A DNA stretch of 12,983 bases from an uncultured Lachnospiraceae bacterium (GTDB lineage Bacteria > Bacillota > Clostridia > Lachnospirales > Lachnospiraceae): the NCBI GenBank assembly GCA_905235345.1, contig CAJOLO010000027.1, positions 1-12,983 of the forward strand, given 5' to 3'. Numbering within the stretch: the stretch's first letter is position 1; every line of letters begins with the position of its first letter. Below, in pieces: positions 7,955 to 12,983 of the stretch. The translations under genes were made by a program, and so were the position numbers. Under the pieces are notes generated by a model. It worked only from the letters and a program-made list of their open reading frames with translations, was not told the DNA's origin and ran no database searches.

Positions 7955-7960
7955 ATTATA
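7955..7960 (-). promoter_or_regulatory. Possible internal -10 element before the kinase gene
   Basis: A perfect TATAAT lies on the minus strand just after the yjfF stop codon, within TTTGACTATAAT. No -35 is seen at the right distance and the TG extension is one base out of register, so this is weak. If real, transcription would start near 7948 and the leader would include the 7911-7936 hairpin. Confidence 0.25.
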
Positions 7961-7980
7961 GTCAAACCCGTTTACGGTTC

Positions 7981-8976
7981 TTACGCTTTTCCTTTTTGTC
8001 TGTCAGCTCTGATGGAAATGAGACGCTGAAGTACTATAAACAGACACAGAAGTGCTGCGATAGTTACTCTCGTCCACCATGCATTCAGATTCTGGTATGT
8101 AACTATTGTCTGTATAATGCCCTGAATAAGAACACCAATTACAGAACCACACACATTACCAACTCCTCCTGTAAGGAGCGTTCCTCCGATGACGGCTGAT
8201 GAAATCGCATCCAGCTCCATTCCCATATTCTGCAATGAATATCCGGCAAGTGTATAAAAGCTGAATATCACTCCTCCGAGTGCAGCACAGAAACTTGATA
8301 TCATATATACGCCTATCTTAACCCATTTTACATTAAGTCCCATGTATTCTGCACTTAGCTCGTTACTTCCTATTGCATAGACCGTTCTTCCAAAGCGGGT
8401 ATACTTCAATACATAGTATGCCACAAGAACCACTATAAATGCAAGGAAAACATACAAATAAAGCTTTGCATTTGTTCTGCCGACCTTAAAAGAAATCTTT
8501 TTAAGGGCTGCAGCCTTATAAAAATCATTCTCAATAGGAATGGATACAGTACTGACAACAGCACACATTCCTCGAAGCAAAAACTGTGAAGCCAGGGTTA
8601 TTATAAAAGGCTGTATCTTAAATACCTGAACACAGTAGCCGACGAAAAATCCATTAATAAGTCCTATCAAAAGTACAATCGGTATAACTACCACTGCCGA
8701 CCAGCCTCTTTGCAGAAGATATGCCGAGAATACACAAGTGAATGCAACTACCGAAGATACTGAGATATCAATGCCTCCTGTAAGAAGGACAAAGGTAATT
8801 CCCACTGCAACGACAATCAGATATGCATTATCGTTAAAGAGGTTCAAAAATGTTGATAATGTTCCGAAATGATCATACATGACACTTCCTGCAATGAACA
8901 TGATAATGAACAGGCAACATGCAATAATCATGGATATATTTTCTATTTTGAGACTCTTTTTCTTTTTCGTTTTCAT
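7981..8976 (-). CDS. yjfF: Sugar ABC importer permease, YjfF type
   Basis: A 331-residue integral membrane permease of the BPD_transp_2 (ribose/galactofuranose) family. It has about eight to ten hydrophobic segments starting at about residue 13. Conserved blocks match E. coli YjfF as I remember it: NDNAYLIVVAVGITFVLLTGGIDIS near the second helix, IQPFIITLASQFLLRG, RFGRTVYAIGSN, the cytoplasmic coupling-loop region SAEYMGLNVKWVKIGVYM, MELDAISSAVIGGTLLTGGVG, and LNAWWTRVTIAAL. Length is normal for the family. It pairs with the upstream YtfT-type permease to form the heterodimeric channel. The start shares one base with the YtfT stop (TAATG) and has AAGGAGGT about nine bases upstream. The galactofuranose substrate assignment is inherited from the E. 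coli system and is not proven here. Confidence 0.92.
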   Translation of the reverse strand: MKTKKKKSLKIENISMIIACCLFIIMFIAGSVMYDHFGTLSTFLNLFNDNAYLIVVAVGITFVLLTGGIDISVSSVVAFTCVFSAYLLQRGWSAVVVIPIVLLIGLINGFFVGYCVQVFKIQPFIITLASQFLLRGMCAVVSTVSIPIENDFYKAAALKKISFKVGRTNAKLYLYVFLAFIVVLVAYYVLKYTRFGRTVYAIGSNELSAEYMGLNVKWVKIGVYMISSFCAALGGVIFSFYTLAGYSLQNMGMELDAISSAVIGGTLLTGGVGNVCGSVIGVLIQGIIQTIVTYQNLNAWWTRVTIAALLCLFIVLQRLISIRADRQKGKA

Positions 8977-10001
8977 TATTCATGTACCTCCTTCTCTGTT
9001 CTCTTTGGAAGCAAAGCTTTAACTTTCTCCATAAAGATTTTTGACTGAAGAAGGCATACTATAATAACTATGATTGCCTTAGCAACTCTTGTAAGTTCAG
9101 GTGCAACACCGAATGCATAGATGGTTGTTGTTATTGTCTGAACTATCAGCGCACCAATAACGCTTGAAATTATTGAAAATCTTCCTCCCGAAAGTGCCGT
9201 TCCACCAATGGCAACCGCAAGAATACCGTCCATTTCTATCATAAGGCCGCAATTGTTACAATCAGCTCCCTTGATACCAGCACTCTCAATAATACCTGCA
9301 AGTGCAGCGGTCATTCCGCAAAGTATATAGATAATCCAAAGATTTCTCTCAACCTTGATACCTGCAAGTCTACTGGATTCAGGGTTTACACCGATTGACT
9401 CTACCTGCATGCCAAAGGCGGTGCACTTTGTTAAAAGAAGGAATAGAATAATAACACCTATTGCGATATACATCGGAATCGGGAGTCCCAGGAAATAACC
9501 TCCGCTTATCTTGTAGTAGGATTCAGATGTAATCGTTACAATCTTACCGTCAGCAACGAGCTGGGCTATACCACGACCGGCAGTCAGAAGTATCATGGTC
9601 GCTACCATTGGCTGAACCTTGAGTTTTGCTACCATAAAACCGTTCCATGCTCCGCATATAGCACCTGCAAGAATTGCAATGATAACTGCCAGTGCCACGT
9701 TACCGTTAAGACCCGGAAGAATCCTTCCGTCAACTATCGAACAAGCAATAGCTCCGGATATAGCCATTACTGAACCAACGGAGATATCCGTTCCACCGGT
9801 TCCGAGTGCCATCGTCATACCGGCAGCAAGAATAGCATATCTGCTTCCGTTTCTTAAAATATCTATAAGTCGTCCGTACAAGTGACCATCCACTATGGTG
9901 ATCTTAAAAAAATCACCGCCTGATACTATGCCACAAATAAGTATTATGGCGATCAATACGCAGAATGGCTTAAATTCCATTTTTTGCGTTAATTTTTTCA
10001 T
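8976..10001 (-). CDS. ytfT: Sugar ABC importer permease, YtfT type
   Basis: A 341-residue BPD_transp_2 permease and partner of the downstream YjfF-type protein. Recognisable blocks include DGHLYGRLIDILRNGSRYAIL, GMTMALGTGGTDISVGSVMAISGA, LKVQPMVATMILLTAGRGIAQL, IKGADCNNCGLMIEMDGILAV, IGGTALSGGRFSIISSVIGALI and a C-terminal LLQSKIFMEKVKALLPKR. These fit E. coli YtfT better than RbsC, notably the GADxNNxGL block. The start overlaps the ATPase stop by four bases (ATGA), with GGGGGGA about eight bases upstream, so translation is coupled. Like YjfF it should sit in the cytoplasmic membrane and dock on the YtfR-type ATPase through its cytoplasmic loop near residues 206-216. Confidence 0.92.
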   Translation of the reverse strand: MKKLTQKMEFKPFCVLIAIILICGIVSGGDFFKITIVDGHLYGRLIDILRNGSRYAILAAGMTMALGTGGTDISVGSVMAISGAIACSIVDGRILPGLNGNVALAVIIAILAGAICGAWNGFMVAKLKVQPMVATMILLTAGRGIAQLVADGKIVTITSESYYKISGGYFLGLPIPMYIAIGVIILFLLLTKCTAFGMQVESIGVNPESSRLAGIKVERNLWIIYILCGMTAALAGIIESAGIKGADCNNCGLMIEMDGILAVAIGGTALSGGRFSIISSVIGALIVQTITTTIYAFGVAPELTRVAKAIIVIIVCLLQSKIFMEKVKALLPKRTEKEVHE

Positions 10002-11503
10002 ACTTCAGTTCCCCCCGCCATCAGTTTCATAATTGCATTCTGGCTGATCTCATCTCCCTTTAAGGTTCCGACAATCTTCTTATCCTTAAGGACAAACATC
10101 CTGCTACAGCATCTGTCCATCTCATCAATCTCCGATGAAATAAAGATGCAGCTCATTCCGTCCTTTGCCAGATCAACTATGGTCTTCTGTATTTCAGCCT
10201 TAGCTCCTATATCAATTCCTCTTGTTGGTTCATCGAGAATGAGGAGTTTAGGGTTAGTCGCAAGCCAGCGAGCCAATATAACCTTCTGCTGGTTTCCTCC
10301 GGAGAGATTTTTTATCTTTTGGTCTGCAGACGGCGTCTTGATCGCAAGTTCTTTTATCAATCTGTCTGCTATCTCATCCGCTTCTTTCTTTGATATCTTA
10401 TGGAAAATTCCTCGTTTGGATTGAAGAGCAATTATTATATTCTCTCTTATCGTCAGATCTCCGACAATTCCTTCTTTTTTACGATCTTCCGGACAGAATG
10501 CCATATCGTTTTTAATAGCATCAAGAGGATTTCTTATATCCCTTTCCTGACCTTCGATAATCGTCTTTCCGCCGGTCTTTTTATCTGCCCCGAATATGAG
10601 TCTAGCTATCTCGCTTCTACCCGATCCGAGAAGACCTGAAAAGCCGGTGACTTCACCCTTCCCAAGACTTACATTTATATCTGAGATATCTTCGGAAGAG
10701 CCGTTTTCTATTCTGACAAGTTCCTCGTAATCCTCCTCATCAGATGACCCTTTAGGAATAGCCTCCAGTGAACTGTAATCCTTACCTATCATCTTGCCTA
10801 CAAGCTCGATCATTGGCAGATTTGCAGCTTCATAGGTTCCTACATAAGAACCGTTTCTTAAGATAGTAATCCTGTCAGAAACCTCATATACCTGATCAAG
10901 GAAGTGGGTTACAAAGACAATGCCCATTCCCTTGCCTTTTAACATATTCATTATCTCGAAAAGCTTTTTAACCTCTTGATTTGAAAGAGATGATGTAGGC
11001 TCATCGAGGATGAGAACCTTGGCATTTACATCAACCGCTCTCGCTATTGCGATCATCTGCTGAATAGCTACAGAGTAGTTGTCAAGCCTCTCCTCTACAT
11101 TGATATCAAGATCAAAATCTTTAAGGAGTTGTCTCGTTCTCTCATTGACTGTTTTCCAGTCTATGTGCATGCCCTTCCTGGGCTCACGCCCTATAAATAC
11201 ATTCTCTGCCACCGACAGATCCGGGCACAGATTAACTTCCTGATAAACCGTACTTATTCCGGCATTCTGTGCATCAATAGGGCTTTGGGGAGATATCTCT
11301 TTTTTGTCCATGACAATGGTCCCCTCGTCCTTTATCTCAATGCCCGTCAGCACCTTTATCAGTGTGGACTTACCGGCTCCGTTTTCGCCTAAAAGAGCAT
11401 GTATCTCGCCGGCTTCAAGGTCAAACTGCGCCTTATCAAGTGCCTTTACTCCAGGAAAGCTCTTGCATATGCCATTCATTGTAAGCAACTTTTCTTTACT
11501 CAT
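9998..11503 (-). CDS. ytfR: Sugar ABC importer ATPase with two nucleotide-binding domains, YtfR type
   Basis: A 501-residue cytoplasmic ATPase of the RbsA/MglA/YtfR class, which powers the importer as one polypeptide with two ATPase halves. First half: Walker A GENGAGKST (39-47), Q-loop around TVYQEVN, a diverged signature YSVAIQQM (143-150), Walker B VLILDEPTSSL (163-173) and switch His200. Second half: the family-typical degenerate Walker A LLGSGRSE (291-298), EDRKKEG, intact signature LSGGNQQK (400-407) and Walker B LLILDEPTRGID (420-431). Length and degeneracies are usual for this class. It overlaps the next permease by four bases. No Shine-Dalgarno sequence lies directly before ATG 11503. 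Instead a palindrome and a mini-ORF with its own AAAGGA site occupy that place, suggesting coupled or structure-dependent initiation. Confidence 0.94.
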   Translation of the reverse strand: MSKEKLLTMNGICKSFPGVKALDKAQFDLEAGEIHALLGENGAGKSTLIKVLTGIEIKDEGTIVMDKKEISPQSPIDAQNAGISTVYQEVNLCPDLSVAENVFIGREPRKGMHIDWKTVNERTRQLLKDFDLDINVEERLDNYSVAIQQMIAIARAVDVNAKVLILDEPTSSLSNQEVKKLFEIMNMLKGKGMGIVFVTHFLDQVYEVSDRITILRNGSYVGTYEAANLPMIELVGKMIGKDYSSLEAIPKGSSDEEDYEELVRIENGSSEDISDINVSLGKGEVTGFSGLLGSGRSEIARLIFGADKKTGGKTIIEGQERDIRNPLDAIKNDMAFCPEDRKKEGIVGDLTIRENIIIALQSKRGIFHKISKKEADEIADRLIKELAIKTPSADQKIKNLSGGNQQKVILARWLATNPKLLILDEPTRGIDIGAKAEIQKTIVDLAKDGMSCIFISSEIDEMDRCCSRMFVLKDKKIVGTLKGDEISQNAIMKLMAGGTEV

Positions 11504-11532
11504 ATTTTTTCAGTATGATAATTAATTATCAT
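11500..11532 (-). CDS. Possible 10-codon leader peptide coupled to ytfR
   Basis: ATG at 11532 follows AAGAAAGGA with four bases between the site and the start. It reads MIINYHTEKI, then TGA at 11502-11500, which overlaps the ytfR start in an ATGA arrangement. This is the only good ribosome site before ytfR, whose own ATG lacks one. The peptide resembles nothing I know. It may exist only to deliver terminating ribosomes to ytfR. Chance occurrence is possible in such a short frame. Confidence 0.4.
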   Translation of the reverse strand: MIINYHTEKI

Positions 11533-11533
11533 A
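11514..11533. promoter_or_regulatory. 20-bp perfect palindrome at the ytfR translation start
   Basis: The half-site TATGATAATT is followed exactly by its reverse complement, so all 20 bases are symmetrical. It covers the start of the mini-ORF and sits 10 bases upstream of the ytfR ATG. As RNA it could fold into an 8-bp hairpin with a TTAA loop, bringing the AAAGGA site (11542-11537) close to ATG 11503. As DNA it could be an operator for a dimeric regulator. The AT-only core means chance cannot be excluded. Confidence 0.55.
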
Positions 11534-11581
11534 TATTCCTTTCTTAAATAATAACATTCAGATACTGTGGACTTTTAATTT

Positions 11582-11598
11582 AACACCCTAAGGGTGTT
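11582..11598. promoter_or_regulatory. 7-bp dyad AACACCC/GGGTGTT in the ytfQ-ytfR gap
   Basis: AACACCC and GGGTGTT are separated by three bases. In RNA this forms a compact hairpin; in DNA it is a 17-bp symmetrical site of operator size. No T tract follows on either strand, so it is not a terminator. Its function is unknown. Confidence 0.4.
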
Positions 11599-11610
11599 CA
11601 GTTATATTAA

Positions 11611-11638
11611 TCTTTTTTCAATCGATATGGAAAAAAGA
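11611..11638. repeat. Inverted repeat TCTTTTTT/AAAAAAGA
   Basis: Two eight-base arms are separated by 12 bases in the ytfQ-ytfR gap. The stem is almost entirely A-T and would be weak as RNA. Both strands show a T run, so it might act as an inefficient pause or as a low-complexity spacer. Confidence 0.25.
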
Positions 11639-11686
11639 GATTTTCCCTAAGTTATACGTTACTCTCATAGTTGATTTTTCCAATAA

Positions 11687-11717
11687 GGGGAGAATAGAGC
11701 CATAAGGCTCTATCCCC
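11687..11717 (-). terminator. Strong hairpin after ytfQ, probable partial terminator or mRNA stabiliser
   Basis: On the minus strand ATAGAGCC pairs with GGCTCTAT around a TTAT loop. The stem is extended by GGGG/CCCC across a small bulge. It begins about 20 bases after the ytfQ stop. The following sequence (TTATTGGAAAAA) lacks a proper T tract, so full termination is unlikely. Such structures commonly leave abundant binding-protein mRNA and reduced transporter mRNA downstream; that role is inferred here. Confidence 0.6.
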
Positions 11718-11737
11718 GGTTTCCCTATAATTAACAA

Positions 11738-12817
11738 TTAGTATGTACGATTTGGAAGCTCTGCCTCTGCATCTTCCTGTCTGAATACACCATCATTAGA
11801 TACGATCCACTTATCAACTGTCTCGCCAGCTTTAAGCTTTGCAGCTGTTTCGAAGATCTGCTCAGCAAGACATGGATTACATTCAACTGTTCCGTTCATC
11901 TCGCCTGCTACCATAGCTTCAAAAGCACCCTTTACTCCATCACATCCAACAATCTTGATATCCTCACCAGGTTTCTTACCTGCTTCTTTGATTGCTTCGA
12001 TTGCACCAAGTGCCATATCATCGTTGTGTGCGAATACAGCATCGATATCATCATAAGACTTAAGGAATGACTCCATAACCTCTTTACCAAGAGCTCTTGT
12101 GAAATCACCGGTCTGAGAATCAACAATCTCTATATCCGGATAGTTATCTGCAAGTTCTTTGTCAAATCCTTCTTTACGTTCGTTAGCTGCTGAAGCACCA
12201 ACAGTTCCTTCAAGCTCAACAACCTTGCCGCTTCCACCGAGAAGATCTCCCACGATATCAGCTGCCTGTGCACCTTCCCAAACGAAGTCTGATGATATCT
12301 GTGTAGCATAAAGATCTGCACATGACTCGTCAACACCTCTGTCAACAAGGATAACCGGAATGCCTGCTTCCTGACACTCTGTAAGAACTGCTTCCCAGCC
12401 GGTCTCAACTACAGGAGGGAATGCGATTACATCAACTCCCATGTCGATAAAGTTACGAATTGCCTTGATCTGATTCTCCTGTTTCTGCTGTGCATCAGCA
12501 AATACAAGATCAATTGTGTCTGTATGCTGTGCTGCATACCACTGAACGTCATTGGTCTCGCCATCACGCCATCCGGACTCCTGTCCGATCTGTGCGAATC
12601 CTAATACAAGCTTGTCACCTGAATCTTTCTTCTCGGCTTCGCCTGTTTCCTCTGCATCCCCTGCTTCCTCTTCATCCGCCTGGGGTGCTTCGTCAACATC
12701 CTTCTCCTCCTCTGCTGCAGGTGCAGTCTCTGTTGCAGGTGTATCTGAACCACAACCTGTCAACAATCCCACTCCGATAACAGCAGCAAGTGTTAATGCA
12801 AGAAAACTTTTTCTCAT
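11738..12817 (-). CDS. ytfQ: Sugar-binding lipoprotein of the ABC importer, YtfQ type
   Basis: A 359-residue extracellular sugar receptor for the importer, tethered to the membrane. It has a signal peptide with lipobox LTGC (Cys22), then an Ala/Glu/Asp-rich linker (about 23-68), then a Peripla_BP_4 fold. Family-defining blocks are GFAQIGQESGWRDGETND (73-90), QQKQENQIKAIRNFIDMGVD, PPVVETGWEAVL, VVELEGTVGASAANER, GDFTRALGKEVMESF, FAHNDDMALGAIEAIKEAGKKPG and VECNP. These match E. coli YtfQ, the galactofuranose receptor, closely as I remember it; Trp83 and Arg84 lie in the presumed sugar site. Length exceeds E. coli mainly by the linker. It is the first gene of the operon, with AAGGAGGT eight bases before ATG 12817. 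The exact sugar in this organism is not proven. Confidence 0.94.
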   Translation of the reverse strand: MRKSFLALTLAAVIGVGLLTGCGSDTPATETAPAAEEEKDVDEAPQADEEEAGDAEETGEAEKKDSGDKLVLGFAQIGQESGWRDGETNDVQWYAAQHTDTIDLVFADAQQKQENQIKAIRNFIDMGVDVIAFPPVVETGWEAVLTECQEAGIPVILVDRGVDESCADLYATQISSDFVWEGAQAADIVGDLLGGSGKVVELEGTVGASAANERKEGFDKELADNYPDIEIVDSQTGDFTRALGKEVMESFLKSYDDIDAVFAHNDDMALGAIEAIKEAGKKPGEDIKIVGCDGVKGAFEAMVAGEMNGTVECNPCLAEQIFETAAKLKAGETVDKWIVSNDGVFRQEDAEAELPNRTY

Positions 12818-12825
12818 AAATAAAT

Positions 12826-12833
12826 ACCTCCTT
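12826..12833 (-). promoter_or_regulatory. Strong ribosome-binding site of ytfQ
   Basis: AAGGAGGT on the minus strand, with eight bases to the ATG. It is a near-perfect anti-16S match, fitting high expression of the binding protein and fixing the start codon. Confidence 0.85.
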
Positions 12834-12873
12834 ATAAATTATCTTTTATGAGTAAAATATTTACCTTTGAGTA

Positions 12874-12903
12874 AGTATACTATTTATCAGCCTATAATGT
12901 CTT
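12874..12903 (-). promoter_or_regulatory. Probable promoter of the importer-sensor operon
   Basis: On the minus strand AAGACA (12903-12898) and TATACT (12879-12874) are separated by 18 bases, giving partial -35 and good -10 matches to the housekeeping consensus. Transcription would begin near 12867, with a 50-base leader. A weak -35 is consistent with an activated promoter. The AraC regulator encoded downstream is the obvious candidate activator, but no paired binding sites could be identified. Further upstream, 12904-12983 is AT-rich and contains a 12-base palindrome (12926-12937); no gene is seen there. Confidence 0.45.
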
Positions 12904-12983
12904 TACATTCTTTTAATCTTTTTTTATAAAATTTTATCCTATAAAAATCACCCCAATTTTATGTACTTCATTTCCTATGATAT

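Noticed and set aside
10000..11503. Degenerate motifs in the ATPase as signs of inactivation
   Set aside because: A weak first signature and a degenerate second Walker A are normal for the RbsA/MglA/YtfR class.
12490..12851. Plus-strand frames opposite the ytfQ signal and linker
   Set aside because: They are antisense shadows of the Ala/Glu-rich linker, giving low-complexity Ser/Ala or Pro/Leu translations, without ribosome sites.
1..12983. Mobile elements, tRNA or rRNA genes
   Set aside because: I saw no transposase, integrase, terminal inverted repeats with target duplication, or tRNA/rRNA sequence.

Overview
The window reads as part of a low-to-moderate GC Gram-positive chromosome, most likely a gut or rumen Lachnospiraceae member (Butyrivibrio, Roseburia or a relative). 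The reasons are strong AAGGAGG ribosome sites, lipoprotein signal peptides on all exported binding proteins, a YesM/YesN-type two-component pair, a cytoplasmic LacI-fold GGDEF protein, and a lipoprotein nuclease of the kind common in that family. The genus is inference. Every gene I accept lies on the minus strand, so transcription runs from high to low coordinates.

Upstream block (12903 to 7981): a promoter and strong ribosome site precede a complete sugar ABC importer. It consists of a YtfQ-type binding lipoprotein, a two-domain ATPase (YtfR type) and two permeases (YtfT and YjfF types), in the same order as the E. coli galactofuranose importer. The 234-base gap between ytfQ and ytfR holds a strong hairpin, two further dyads, and a 20-base perfect palindrome. 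The palindrome overlaps a 10-codon mini-ORF whose stop overlaps the ytfR start.

Sensory block (7892 to 3525): a membrane histidine kinase with an extracellular sensor region, its AraC-type response regulator, and a lipoprotein with two sugar-binding-protein domains in tandem. These three overlap by 8 and 4 bases and so form a translationally coupled unit. The second binding domain of the lipoprotein is clearly homologous to the operon's own YtfQ. I infer a three-component sugar sensor: the lipoprotein reports external ligand to the kinase, and the regulator controls the transporter promoter.

Downstream (3496 to 1): a separately promoted gene encodes a cytoplasmic LacI-type sugar-binding domain joined to a GGDEF diguanylate cyclase with an intact catalytic motif and inhibitory site. 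It ends at a hairpin terminator. A 200-base non-coding stretch with several inverted repeats follows, and then a lipoprotein DNA/RNA non-specific endonuclease that runs off the left edge. Its N-terminal linker is made of four 27-base repeats.

Taken together, the window couples uptake of one sugar, probably a galactofuranose-like or other furanose or aldose ligand, to extracellular sensing and possibly to c-di-GMP signalling. It uses four separate periplasmic-binding-protein folds: one in the importer, two in the sensor lipoprotein and one in the cyclase.
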